Shown in pieces: positions 10,382 to 21,520 of a stretch of DNA of 64,000 nt. The notes below the pieces were generated by a model that did no database searches, was not told the origin of the DNA, and worked only from the letters and a program-made list of their open reading frames with translations. Every line of letters begins with the position of its first letter. Position 1 is the first letter of the stretch. The DNA comes from Acholoe squamosa (lineage: Eukaryota; Annelida; Polychaeta; Phyllodocida; Polynoidae), in assembly GCA_949317995.1 (NCBI GenBank), contig OX439047.1:3334501-3398500 (forward strand). The letters are read 5' to 3'. Position numbers and translations under genes: made by a program.

Positions 10382-12501
10382 TGGACAAGCCCATCATGCA
10401 AAACAATGACGCCGTCTATGAAGCTTTCTTGGCGAGGTTTGGCACTCCCAACCTCAGCACCATCCTCAAAGGATACAGAGCCAGGAAACAAAAGCCAAAT
10501 GAAACCACTGAGGACTACCTCGCAGACATGACCATGTTGTTGTCCAACAGCAGCCTGGACGAGGCCTCACAAGTGGACTACCTTGTAAATGGCCTCAGAC
10601 CGGAGCTGAAAAATGTTGTTGTAGCTAAGTCTCCCAAGACCTTGCTGGAAGCTGAACAATTGGCCATAAATCAAGAACTAAATCTCGAGGCCATAAAAAT
10701 TGCTCAGAATAGCTCAGCAGAGTTATGTGCTGTAGGCTACAACAAGGATGACAACAGATCCAGAAAGGATAAATATCAGCGCGACCACAAGAAAGAAGAC
10801 AGACTGCCCAGTAGTAATTACAACAAACAGTATGAAAATAAATTCAAAAACGGCTACAGAGGAAGGTCCAAATCTTCAGACAGATCCAATCCAAAGGACT
10901 ACAGATCTAATTCCAAAAATAGATCCGACTATAAGTCCCCAGGAAGAGATAGGTCAAAAGATAGATCAGAACAAAGATCAAGATCCTCTGATAGCAACAA
11001 AAGTTTCGTCTTCATACCAGTTGCTGGACAGCCAAATAACAATAAAAATGTCTCCTTCATGGTCCCAGCTGACTTCACCATCCCAGACAATTGGGTACAA
11101 CAGTCATTAAAGAAGTCCAGAGATCCAACCCCAGGCAGGGATTACTCCAAGAGCCATTCAGGATCTCAGTCTGAGGCCGACAATGACAGCCCCAATAACA
11201 CACAAGATGAAACGGGATCAGGGGAAGGCACTCAAGCACCTAGTGACCCCGACCCCACCCGGACCATGACCATTGAATTATCCAAGGACACCTCTCGAGA
11301 TGCTGATGCACAAATGAATTCAGTAGACTCCCAATCATCCAGTTCGGATTATACCAACTTCTTGAATACCAATGAGATTTCAGACTCCAGTGATGACGAG
11401 GACGAGTACGAGGACCAGAGCCAAAGGACCTCAATCCTGAAACTGAGGATCAAATCTGAGCAGTATGGGCAGCAAGGTAAGGCCATTTACATTGATACAG
11501 AATTAACCAAGGGTGCAGTTTCTGTAGACATAAATAACCACTTGTATAGAGCTCTTGTTGACTCAGGCGCCTCACTTTCTTTTATTAGCCAAAAAATGGC
11601 TGACAAAATCGCGAACACACCAAATTTTAGACACGGGAGACTAGCGCGACTGACAGTTTTATTGGCTGATAAAACCCCCATCCAAGTAAATCACTCCATG
11701 ACTGTAACATTCCTCATTGGTGGCCATGAATATAGATCCAGATTCCATGTGGTACCTGAACTGAACCATCCCCTAATTTTAGGAGTAAATTTCATGACCA
11801 AATACAAAGCCAAAATTTTCTTTGGACCAACTCCCCCATCGCCCAACTACATCAGGGCGAACAAAAACGTTGATATTCCACCAAACACTGAAGCCACTTT
11901 CAACGCGGTTGTGATAGGGAATAGCAACATTGTGGGAAAAACTGGATTGACTGAGAACTCAGGTTCTACCCTACCGGTACTTATTAAGCACGCCATAGTT
12001 AAACCTAGATCAGACCTTAAGATAGTACCAGTAACGGTAGCTAACCCAAATGACTTCCCCATCAAGATAAAAAGACACATGAACTTCGGTGTATTTAGAC
12101 TTTTCAATATCAAAAAGGCTATACCCGTTGGTGCACTCAATAGCGCCCATTCACTCAACAGTGTAACAACAGAAAAGGACTTATTCCCAATCAATTGTGG
12201 AGAGGATCCTATGGACCAACTCCCCAAAGGGAACGAACCTTTGAAGTATAAAATCTGTGAAAAACTCTCTGAAATTCAAAGGCAACAGATCAAAAACATC
12301 GTTGAGGCCAATAGGCAAGCCTTTGTCCTAAATGAAAGCGCCATAGGTCTCAATGTAGAAAATGAAGTAAAGCTGGAATTAAAGCCAGACTTTAAACCCT
12401 GCAACAGACCGTCGTATAGGACGTATAGAAATTTTTCAAAGGGAACTCCTGAAAAAACATTTAGAACAGGGGATAATGGAAGAGTGTACCAAACCCTGTG
12501 A
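10327..12501 (+). CDS. pol: element A Gag C-terminus, protease and start of reverse transcriptase
   Basis: The frame is functionally relevant from about 10355. It opens with the second half of the capsid (FLARFGTP...DYLADM...YLVNGLRP, as in retrotransposon gag domains). Next is a basic region rich in Arg/Ser/Asp/Lys (10740-11000) in place of a CCHC zinc knuckle, then an acidic linker. The aspartic protease active site is LVDSGAS with the aspartate at 11560-11562, and ILGVNFM near 11780 is the conserved C-terminal part. The start of reverse transcriptase follows, and the frame breaks at the G-run 12441-12443. Gag, protease and polymerase seem to form one continuous polyprotein once the breaks are set aside. 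Confidence 0.8.
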   Translation: MPVHFSQRRAAQWFFSYIMDKPIMQNNDAVYEAFLARFGTPNLSTILKGYRARKQKPNETTEDYLADMTMLLSNSSLDEASQVDYLVNGLRPELKNVVVAKSPKTLLEAEQLAINQELNLEAIKIAQNSSAELCAVGYNKDDNRSRKDKYQRDHKKEDRLPSSNYNKQYENKFKNGYRGRSKSSDRSNPKDYRSNSKNRSDYKSPGRDRSKDRSEQRSRSSDSNKSFVFIPVAGQPNNNKNVSFMVPADFTIPDNWVQQSLKKSRDPTPGRDYSKSHSGSQSEADNDSPNNTQDETGSGEGTQAPSDPDPTRTMTIELSKDTSRDADAQMNSVDSQSSSSDYTNFLNTNEISDSSDDEDEYEDQSQRTSILKLRIKSEQYGQQGKAIYIDTELTKGAVSVDINNHLYRALVDSGASLSFISQKMADKIANTPNFRHGRLARLTVLLADKTPIQVNHSMTVTFLIGGHEYRSRFHVVPELNHPLILGVNFMTKYKAKIFFGPTPPSPNYIRANKNVDIPPNTEATFNAVVIGNSNIVGKTGLTENSGSTLPVLIKHAIVKPRSDLKIVPVTVANPNDFPIKIKRHMNFGVFRLFNIKKAIPVGALNSAHSLNSVTTEKDLFPINCGEDPMDQLPKGNEPLKYKICEKLSEIQRQQIKNIVEANRQAFVLNESAIGLNVENEVKLELKPDFKPCNRPSYRTYRNFSKGTPEKTFRTGDNGRVYQTL

Positions 12502-12736
12502 GTGGAACTCACCTGCCTTTTTAGTGCCGAAACCACAAGGTGACAGGTTAGTAGCCTCTGGTTCGAGAATTGTAGTTGACTACAGATGGGTAAATGAGAA
12601 TTTAAAAACTTTCTCTTACTCATTCCCCAGAGCTGACGACCTCATGCAGCAGATAGGCAGAACGGGCGCCAAATATTTTTTTCAAATTGGATGTCTACAG
12701 CGCCTACCACCAGATTCCCCTAGCAGAAGAATCTAG
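12476..12736 (+). CDS. pol: element A reverse transcriptase, fingers segment
   Basis: This short frame links the two larger pol frames. It contains the SPAFLVPKP block and the RIVVDYRWVN motif typical of gypsy reverse transcriptase, ending near 12680 at a run of seven T (12676-12682), where the frame changes again. It has no start of its own and is a segment of the polyprotein. Confidence 0.8.
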   Translation: MEECTKPCEWNSPAFLVPKPQGDRLVASGSRIVVDYRWVNENLKTFSYSFPRADDLMQQIGRTGAKYFFQIGCLQRLPPDSPSRRI

Positions 12737-15707
12737 GCCACTTACCACTTTCTCGGCCAATGGCACGAGATACATGGCCAAAGTTCTCCCTATGGGACTC
12801 AAAACTTCAGGCCTATCCTTTATGAATGTAATGGAACAACTCATGAAATGCAAGTATAAAAATGCTGTAGCATATGTAGACGATGTAGCCATTTACAGCC
12901 CCACGTGGGAAAGGCACTTACAAGATCTGGACGAGGTTTTAAAACTTTTTATCAGAGGAAACATCAAACTGAAATCAGAAAAATGCGAATTTGGAACTAC
13001 CAAAATGGAATTTTTGGGTTTCAATGTAGACCAGCATGGTTTGTCACCATCCCCGGACAAAATAGGACCTGTCAAAACCTTCCCCCCACCTAAGAACATC
13101 CACGATCTTAGATGTTTCAATGGTATGGCGCAGTTTTACAAAAGGTTAATCAGAGGTTTTGCTCATGTCATGAAGCCCCTTTATGAGGAGACAAAAAGCA
13201 CCTTTAAATGGACCACTGAGTGTCAGAGAGCCTTTGAGAATATTAAAGCTGCTATCTGTACTGAAGCTGTGCTGAAATTCCCGGACTATAATAGACCTTT
13301 TGTCATTTTTACTGACTCGAGCAACTACAGCTTAGGAGCCGTAATCACTCAGGTAGACGACTATGGTTTCTATAGACCGATTGAATTTGCAGGGAGAGGC
13401 TTGACACCTCAAGAGTCTAGGTATGGGATAACTGATAAAGAGCTGTTAGGAATAGTTTTTGCAGTCAAAAAGTTCCACCATTATGTGGATGGAACTCACT
13501 TCAAAGTATACTCTGACCACACCGCCCTGGTTTCCCTTTTCAACAAAAAGGAAAACATAACCAATGGAAGGTTAGCCAGGTGGGTCGACACAGTCATGTC
13601 CTACGACTTTGAAGTCAGATACCTGCAAGGCAGAGCCAATATTGTGGCAGATTTCCTTTCCAGAAGGAAATACCCGCCCGGCTCTGATGACCCAATTCCC
13701 ATCAGGTCTCAAGGCAAAATAATACTCCCTCCTAAATCAGTCAAATTCTCCGACATTACCATGACCAAAGTCTTCAAATCAAACGACCCAATTCCCAAAA
13801 ATCCAGTCCTCATGGGACCACCTAGGTCCATACTAAAAGGAGGACAGATTTGGGGTAGCACTTCCAAGAAGCCAAAGGGTGTGATTGCCAAGAAAGGTAG
13901 CTCTGAGAGAGAAAAACTCAGCTCCATTCAAACTGTGCCCGAGCTGTGCATTTTAACTCGATCCAAAGCCAAGTTACCAGACCCAGTCACACCCCCTCAG
14001 CCCAGCAAATCAACCAGAGGTAAACAGACCCGCCCCCGTAAGGTCAAGGACACCAAGACCAAATCAAGGGGCCGACCACCCAAATCTAGGTCACCCAGAG
14101 TATCAGTGAAATTAGCTAATACCAGAAGGGCTAAGTTATCACACAAAGTGCTACCCATGGCTGAACGAGCGATAAGCGAGCTATGTAAACACCACTCCCT
14201 AACCCCATCCAGGGAGACACTGATACAGGCACAGCAGGAGGATGTTTTCTCAAACTCCATGCTGTCATACATCAATAAGGGTGAATTACCAGAGGACCCC
14301 AGCCTTAGCAAACAGATATTGCTAAACCATGACCAGTTCATGATTTTAGACAAAGTTTTATTCAGGATCACCAAATCAACCTATGGAGACAGTTTAGAGC
14401 CTACACTACAAATAGTGATGCCAGAAAAATGGGCAGAATCACTAATTGAGGCCACACACTGCTCACCATTAGGAGGACACCTTGGTCCCACTAAAACGTA
14501 TGCAGCAATCAGATCCAGGTATTATTGGCGTTCCATGTTCAAACATGTTTTTGACTACTGTGGCACTTGCCACACATGTCTCACAACAAAGAAAAGACCA
14601 AAACACCTGAGAACCCCAATGACCCTGAGAGACCCTGTTTTAACAGCCTACACTCACCTCACCATGGACACCATCGGTCCTTTCACACCTGCTGTGGATG
14701 GATCCTCATTTATCCATGTTGTCACAGATCATGCTACCAGGCACATCACTGTTTGGTCCACAAAGGATAACACCAGCGCCGAAGTAGCGCTAGGATTTTT
14801 CCAAAGGGTTATCTGTGTTTTTGGAACCCCATCAGTCCTGAACACAGATAACGCAAAACAGTATGTGTCCAAATATTTCACATCTTTTTGTGATAAATTC
14901 GGCATCAAACATGTGACAGGGAGTGCACATTGGTCAAAATCACAAGGTCTATGTGAGCGTCAACATCAAACAATAGAATCTTCACTCAGAGCCTTTGTTT
15001 CCAAATCACAGAAACATTGGTCGACCTTCCTACAGGCCATAGCATTCAGCATAAACAACACTGTATGCAGCGTGCTAGGATACTCGCCCAATCTTTTGGT
15101 ATTTGGAAAACAAACACATCTCCCAACTGAGTCCTCCCTCTCATTGGTCAAACAAACTGAAGAGATCAAAGACAAGGAAAAATTGGTCACCGCCTTACTC
15201 AGCTTGAGAGATGACATCCAACTTAAGGCAGCTGAGAGCATGGTCAAACACCGTAAAAAGATGAAAGCCAGATATGACGCCACTGCTTCCCCATGCACCT
15301 ACAACACAGGTCAGCTTGTGTATTTACACATACCTAACCTGTTGGTAAAACAAACGAGCAAAAAGCTGCAGCCCACCTATAGTGGACCATACATCATAAT
15401 GAAAATGACTTCACCAGTAACTGAAAAATTAAAAAGGCTTCAGGATGGTAAAGTATTAAAAAAATCAATACATGTATCCAGATTAAGGAGACCAATCACC
15501 AAGGCTAGCGCCAAGGCTGTGATCAAAAGACTGCAGTCTGGGCCAGTCAACACCTTGTATGACCCTGATCTAGATTCCACCCATATTGGTGAACCAGAAT
15601 CCCCCGCAGTCAAAAAGAAAAGAGGACGACCTGCAAAGAAAGGACTTGTCACCTTTGCCCCTTCCCCAAAAAAGAAGACAAAGAAAAAGTCCACGAAAAA
15701 GAAATAG
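12687..15707 (+). CDS. pol: element A reverse transcriptase, RNase H and integrase
   Basis: The frame begins in RT motif A (LDVYSAYHQI). YVDD at 12873-12884 is the polymerase active site. RNase H follows (VIFTDSSNYSLGAV near 13300; YSDHTAL near 13510). A linker of about 170 basic residues contains KSVKF (13734-13748), SILK (13827-13838) and SRGRPPKSR near 14070. Integrase has an HHCC zinc-binding domain (about 14455-14580) and a catalytic triad with aspartates at 14667 and 14847 and glutamate at 14955, which is exact D,D35E spacing. The C-terminus is very basic and includes KKKRGRPAKKG, an AT-hook-like motif. All key catalytic residues are present. Confidence 0.92.
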   Translation: MDVYSAYHQIPLAEESRPLTTFSANGTRYMAKVLPMGLKTSGLSFMNVMEQLMKCKYKNAVAYVDDVAIYSPTWERHLQDLDEVLKLFIRGNIKLKSEKCEFGTTKMEFLGFNVDQHGLSPSPDKIGPVKTFPPPKNIHDLRCFNGMAQFYKRLIRGFAHVMKPLYEETKSTFKWTTECQRAFENIKAAICTEAVLKFPDYNRPFVIFTDSSNYSLGAVITQVDDYGFYRPIEFAGRGLTPQESRYGITDKELLGIVFAVKKFHHYVDGTHFKVYSDHTALVSLFNKKENITNGRLARWVDTVMSYDFEVRYLQGRANIVADFLSRRKYPPGSDDPIPIRSQGKIILPPKSVKFSDITMTKVFKSNDPIPKNPVLMGPPRSILKGGQIWGSTSKKPKGVIAKKGSSEREKLSSIQTVPELCILTRSKAKLPDPVTPPQPSKSTRGKQTRPRKVKDTKTKSRGRPPKSRSPRVSVKLANTRRAKLSHKVLPMAERAISELCKHHSLTPSRETLIQAQQEDVFSNSMLSYINKGELPEDPSLSKQILLNHDQFMILDKVLFRITKSTYGDSLEPTLQIVMPEKWAESLIEATHCSPLGGHLGPTKTYAAIRSRYYWRSMFKHVFDYCGTCHTCLTTKKRPKHLRTPMTLRDPVLTAYTHLTMDTIGPFTPAVDGSSFIHVVTDHATRHITVWSTKDNTSAEVALGFFQRVICVFGTPSVLNTDNAKQYVSKYFTSFCDKFGIKHVTGSAHWSKSQGLCERQHQTIESSLRAFVSKSQKHWSTFLQAIAFSINNTVCSVLGYSPNLLVFGKQTHLPTESSLSLVKQTEEIKDKEKLVTALLSLRDDIQLKAAESMVKHRKKMKARYDATASPCTYNTGQLVYLHIPNLLVKQTSKKLQPTYSGPYIIMKMTSPVTEKLKRLQDGKVLKKSIHVSRLRRPITKASAKAVIKRLQSGPVNTLYDPDLDSTHIGEPESPAVKKKRGRPAKKGLVTFAPSPKKKTKKKSTKKK

Positions 15708-16149
15708 ATTCTCAGAAAAGACACAATTTTTTTTTTTCTTTTCCTTTCTCACCCCAAAACACCCACCATAAACTCCCCCCCCCACATTTACACATACCCC
15801 TCTACCTTTACCCCCAAACCGGTGGCAATTTTGGCCACGTGTTATTTCGTGCAGTGATGTTTTTCCCCACAAAATTCTTTTTTTTTCATCCAAACCACAT
15901 ACCTACTACCTTTAACGTCACAATTTCTACACAAAACCCCAAAAGCCTTCTGGCTTACTTTTACTGATGGGACATTGTCAAGAACGTTATCTAGGATTTG
16001 AGACTCAGACAGTCATATAATGATTGATTAAGGTTGGCACGCCACATAAATTACCCAAGGTCAGAGCGTATTCTCGGTTCGTGAATCCTAATTTTAGGAA
16101 CACGCATGCGCCGGTTTGTTACAAGCTCAGGGCTCCTGTATACCCTAAA
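15708..16149 (+). other. element A region after pol, left of element C
   Basis: This stretch holds T-rich and C-rich runs (15727-15790) and no supported gene. It is continuous with 28689 onward once element C is removed. Confidence 0.6.
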
Positions 16150-16153
16150 GTAT

Positions 16154-16530
16154 TGTAAGGGTTTGTGGCCTTACAGACCTGGGGGGTTCGGGTCTTACGG
16201 TTCGGAAAGAAAGAGTAAGACAGTATTCCAAGTGTATGCCAACGGTTAGTTTTATTTCTTAGTGTACACTCACGGCTGCCGGATGGTATAAAAGAGGCAG
16301 CTAATATTGAAGGATAATGGTCTACATGGTGCGGAGGCCAGAAGGGCCTCTGACGTAGCGGCTGAGCCCTGGGCTTTATATACGGACCCAGGTGTTCGTC
16401 GTCAGATGTCCCCACAGACCCGGATCGGTGCTGCCACCTATCCGGAACCTGAGGAACGTCCGACGACTCGACTCACCCGCCACGTCAGACGGTACCCAAC
16501 TCCTTTGGTTTAATAACGTGTACCTCTACA
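16154..16530 (-). repeat. 3' LTR of element C
   Basis: The ends are TGTA...TACA. On the minus strand a TATA box (TATATAAAG, about 16374-16382) precedes a poly(A) signal (AATAAA at 16256-16251), as expected for U3-R-U5. The last 58 bp on the plus strand (16473-16530) match the remnant at 28627-28684 with two differences. The LTR of element D at 60311-60726 has the same ends and order of signals. Confidence 0.85.
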
Positions 16531-16544
16531 CCACTCCCCCAGAC
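16531..16544 (-). promoter_or_regulatory. polypurine tract of element C
   Basis: On the minus strand GTCTGGGGGAGTGG lies directly before the LTR start TGTAGAGG. It is the expected primer site for plus-strand DNA synthesis. Element D has a similar purine run in the same place (60727-60740). Confidence 0.75.
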
Positions 16545-18058
16545 ATTTAGGAGGGTGTTATAGTTATAATAATATTACTAGGATAACATTTCTATATGTC
16601 TAAACCCTTAGTAATAGAGGTACAACCATAGGTATAACGTTAACACCAGGTTAAGTATGAATCGAATGTCATATATATATATATATTCGATAGTGAATGT
16701 AGTTACAAATAACAATTAGGATGTTGAAATATTATACGAATTACTTGAATAAGTGACAGTTGTGTGAAACGGAACGGTTAATTAGATTACTATACCATAT
16801 AATATCATATTATATTTACGGTATAACTAATAAGACAAGTAATATGAATTGTATACATGTGATGATGACAGTTATGTGTAACGGAACTGTCGATAATACA
16901 TAAATCACATAATAACATCCGTATGTGTTTGTAGTTATTAATACCACATTTGAATATATAGTCTTAAAGAAGACTGTTATAGTAACTTCACTATATAATG
17001 ACATGTCGTATATTATTAACATATGAATCCGTTAAGGATTCCGTGAGTAGTACGAATAGGACCATTTATACTATACACTTGAAAAGAAAAAAATCACGGT
17101 GTAGTAATGAATACAATAATATATATGATATCACCGTGTACCAAATAACCTTTATAGCACCAGATCAATATACTTACGATACAATATGTCTCGCAGGACA
17201 ATAATGTGTGTTTTCTGGTGTAGTTTAGCGGATCTTATAATATGAATACCAACAATAATCAGAGATCCGTACCAATAAATATCTATGTACCCGTATCATA
17301 ATATGTAACCAGAGGATATGCACATACAAATAATATTATAGAAAAATATAAATATGACATTATATACAATATGCAGAAATTATAGATGCTGCTGGAGTCC
17401 TCTGCTGTAATCCTCCGGGTACTAGTAGGTAGGTGTGGTCAGCTAACCACGGGATGGACGTGCTAAAGTTTATGGTTTCCTTATATAGAGTGAACACGGT
17501 AGATGAATTTGGGGCAGCTACCCACAATCCTCTAGTAGTGCTAAAGTTTATGGTATATCCGAATGGCGTAGAATAGAAGTAGAATAATAGTCCGGATGTG
17601 TCAACAGTGTAGAAAACGTAATCCATTTAAGTATTGTTGACATAAGTAAGAAGTCCAATATAGGCTGGTCCGGAAGTAGTAGTAACATATAGTATAAGTC
17701 CATTCGGGAGTGTAGATGAGTAGTAGAGGTAAATCGTAAAGTCCATCCTAGTAAGTAGTTAGCACAGGCAGCAGCAGGAGTCAGGAACCGGCATCCGGAT
17801 ACGTTTGACAGCAGCAAGTCTACTATCGGATTGTTTGTAAGTGAAGTTCTCAATCCGAATAGACTATTCAGGGTACAATAAGAGTTATACGGCCTGAATT
17901 ATACAATAAGCTGGTCATAAAAGGAACCCGGAACACATACAACAGGTGTTCATATACTAATGAAGAAAACATTCGCAGACCTGTAGGGTTCCGCAAAGAC
18001 TATATCTGGTTATTTAGTGGTGGAGAAAAAAAATTATGGAAAATAACCCGTAGCATGC
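16545..18058 (-). other. AT-rich 3' spacer of element C
   Basis: The first kilobase is very AT-rich with TA runs (for example 16672-16686), and no supported coding region is present. Element D has an AT-rich spacer of 0.9 kb in the same position. It is likely the 3' untranslated region following the zinc-finger gene. Confidence 0.55.
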
Positions 18059-21028
18059 TTAGGCGGATTTCTTCGCATGCTTCTTCTTAAGAAGAGCTAG
18101 AGCCGACTCGGGAGTGCCGTCCCACTCGTCGAGGTCGACTCCGAATACCCTCATGAACTTAGTGTTCAAGTTGGTATTCCGGGTAATCTCCTCCTTTACA
18201 CGTTTCTCCAGCACGTGTACGTCCATAGCTGCCTTTTCTTGGGCAGCTGCGGCAGCCTCCTCCTGGGACTTAACATCGTCCCGAATGAGGGTCTCGAGGC
18301 GCTCCTTTTCGGCGTCGCCCACCTGTTTCATACACAATAGGGTGTCGTTTAGGAGACCCTGATGAAATTCTGTTGCCTTCTCACGGACACATTTCTCCCA
18401 GTGAGTGTAGATGGCCTTCTGGACATCTGCCTCTCCCTGGCGAGACTTCTCGAACTAAACTTCCGCATTACCGGTTTTAATGGTAATGGCGTTCTTTGGT
18501 TTCGCAGGTGCAGCGACAGCCTTGGGGGGAGTCGATGCGGCCTGGGGACGACTTCCGGGTGTGGGGCTTCCGGACACACCTGCTGTTGGCACACAGTAGG
18601 TAGGTGGCTGGTTCTGCTTCAGTCCCATTTGCAGGTAGAGGTTTAACTGCTCCTGGGTGAAGTTAGCTGGTAGGGCGGCTGGAGCGGATGCAGATCCGGC
18701 GGCAGCAGATGCTGTGGTCTTCTTAGGGATAAGACGACCACCCTTTCCTACGACCAAGGTCTGGCTCTCAGGTCCAGGTCCCTGGGTCAAGGACGGAAAG
18801 TTACGGGGATTAACTTTCCCAGACTTCGATACGGCGCCAGCGTATCCGGCAGGTTCGGGTTTCTTGAACACCGGAGTTCCCTGAACCTGCTCGTGGGGGT
18901 GCTGAGCCAGAGGAGACCTGGAGCGGTCGTCTGCTCTGACTTTAGCAGTGGTGGTCTGACCATTACCGTTGCCGTTGCCACCACGGTTCTGGTCTCTTCT
19001 GCTCCTTTCACGAGCTCTCTTTCCCTCCTTGGCGGATTCCTCGCATTTCTGCCAGAGAGACTCGTGCATGTCCAGCTTACCCTTTCCAGGAGTCAGGACT
19101 ATATTTGCGCGGAGTTTCGAATCCTTAGTCTTCGGAACCTCGCAGAGGACTTGGTCCCCTGGTCGGATCTTAGACCAAGCATCCTCGCTCAGACTATCGA
19201 ACTCCTTCATGAGTTCCTGATGAAGCTCCATGATGCGCTTCCGTGCCCCGTCCAAACCTTCTGCGTGGCATTTCTTCTGGTGTCTAGCCAGATCACTACG
19301 TCAGTTGTATTGCACCTTCGTAGTACACTTCTTGCCCTTCTTACCATAACTTGGATCACAAATGTAAACCGGGTGATGGTGGAAGTGGGCCTCTACCAGA
19401 TGCCGTTGAAACCGGGCTGGAGTACTCCAGGTCCGGATCGTGACATCACTTGCATCCTGGCAGATAGAGAAGGGACAGGACTTCTGGTCGTCACCGTACC
19501 ACTTCTCTAAAGCCCAACGCAGCTTCCTCCTCTGGGTATAAGTGTAATACCCTTCGGTGTGGTTTAGCATAAGCCACATCTTTCGATAGGCTTTGCTCGG
19601 ATTGGGGTCCTCGTCCGAAAGACGCATCCAATCTTCATCATCTGACTCATTATTTTTGTTGACTGAGTCCGGGCAGGCATAGAGGGTAGAGCCGTCTTTC
19701 TTTACTCCGTAGGCACAGTCGAAGAAACACGTCGGAATCCGGGTTTTGAATCCGGACTTGGCGTTAGCCCATCGCTCGGCCTCGGTTTGAGTTGATGGAG
19801 TGGCCTTCTCATCATACTCAACCGAGGATTCGTGCACCGACTCCTCGTCGGACGACTCCACATCCATGGCAGTACTACCAGTGGCTGAGGTGCTGGGTTT
19901 AGGCTCGGCTCTAGCAGAATCCGGGAGATTCTTGAGCTTCCGAGCAGCGGACCTCCGATTCTTGCTGACCTTCCAGTCTTCCTCCGGTTCCTGGGTTCCG
20001 GATGCGCTGGAGGTCGAGGCTTCTACCTGGGTGGTAGTACTGCCGGTGGCTGGTATAGCACTGGCTGAGCTCCTGGTAGCAAGCTTCAGTTCGGGGATAG
20101 GAGGTGCGGGTACTTCCGCGACCCTCTTAGCCTCTTCCTGAGCCTCCTGTTCGGCAGTCATTCGGCGGACGAGAACCGTCTGAAGGGCTGCACCTCGGTC
20201 CATACCAGTTAGTGAATTGTTCTGGACATCCAGTAATTCTTGCTCGGTTATATAGAAACCTTCATCCCACTGCTCGAAGTTAGCAGCGGCTTCCCGGTAC
20301 TCCTTTGTGGTCCGGTACTGGGGCCGGGTAGCACAAGGGCGTGGGTAAGTCTGCCCCTCAGAATCCGAGACGCAGCCTACCCAATCAATGTTCGTAGCCT
20401 TGACGTTCCACAGGGACTTGTCAGGCTTCTGGTACGCTCCGAGCTCGAAGGCTCGGTTGGCTTCATACACTGTCTCACGGAAGTCAGCGTCTACCATAAG
20501 TCCCCGTTGGAACCACGGCCAGTCTCGAAGCCACTCGGGAGGCGTCCTGGTCAGCTGATCGGGAACCATAACGCCCTCGACAGCTATCCTAACTTTCGGG
20601 TCCAACCTGACTGGTGTACCGTCCGCGTAGGTCACTTGTGCCTGCAGTTCTGGGTGGACGTACAGGTAGCGACCATCATACTCTACTGGGAACAGGTTAG
20701 CCACTGCTGGCTTCCACTGATCCTTCGGTCCGTCGACTTGTGTGGTCTCAGACTCTGTCGCTGCGGGTTCAGCACTCGCAGCCCCTCCGGATCCCTCGGG
20801 TGGGAGTGGAGATAACATCTTCTCTGGCTCATTTAGTGAAAATGAAGCCAGCTTCTCCTCGAACGAGCGTTCCGTGGATTCCTCCACGTCCATCATCTCG
20901 CTCTCTTCCTGTGTTACAGGTGACAAAGCTTCCGGAAAAGCTTCTGCGGACGGAGTGAGCTTATCCGGGTCACCGGATAGCTTGGCTGCAGCTACGGATT
21001 CCTCAGCCATGACTGGGGAATCGCCCAC
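18059..21028 (-). pseudogene. post-pol zinc-finger protein of element C
   Basis: The best start is an ATG near 21010; the frame then runs to 18059, about 980 codons, with two in-frame stops (TGA at 19303-19301 and TAG at 18457-18455). Order of regions: acidic N-terminus; a conserved block (PEWLRDWPW...FRETVYEANRAFE, about 20560-20450); a second block with TKEYREAA...LVRRM; a disordered Ser/Thr/Glu-rich middle; WANAKSGF; a C2H2-type finger CPFSIC...RHLVEAH (about 19470-19380); a second, degenerate finger near the first stop; a basic/Pro-rich region; and a Glu/Lys/Ala-rich C-terminal helix (18340-18100). Elements D and relic F have homologues. I do not recognise the family. The fingers suggest nucleic-acid or protein binding. 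It occupies the place of env but has no signal peptide or membrane segment. Confidence 0.8.
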
Positions 21029-21520
21029 GGGAGTAAACTACTCCTTTTTTTCGGCTTTTACGGCGCCGGGGCCGACACACACGGAGTCTGCCTGCTGAGA
21101 GACAGACTCTGAGGACGCACAAGGGGTTTGCTAGATGGTAGAATCCAAGAGAGAAGGAGTGACCCGACTGTCCTGAACGCTACCAAAAAACAATATGGCG
21201 ACAGGCCAGCTTTCGTGACGTCATTTCCCCGCAGCCCGCGAGGTCACGAGAGGTCAGCCGAGACTGGACACGGTGACGTCATGCGGAAACGCATGTGCTA
21301 CAAGCGGTACATCAACAAACTGATTGTTTTTAGGTAATTATCGCTCACGCCGATGACTCGTCTGGGGATTTAAGTGGAGTTTATGGAAAGCTTAAGCAAA
21401 TCCACCGGATTATCCGTCCACTACCCATTGGTACATCATGCGGCGGCGACAAATAAGCCTTTCGGGTCAGTTGTCATCAGTTCCTCTAAATGTAAACATT
21501 ACACCCGTTGTGTATACAGG
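21029..21520 (-). other. spacer between pol and zinc-finger gene of element C
   Basis: No supported gene is present. The stretch is GC-balanced and contains two TGACGTCA-like sites (near 21215 and 21272, GTGACGTCAT), which resemble cAMP-response elements and could be promoter elements for the downstream gene. A splice acceptor or internal promoter might lie here. Confidence 0.45.
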
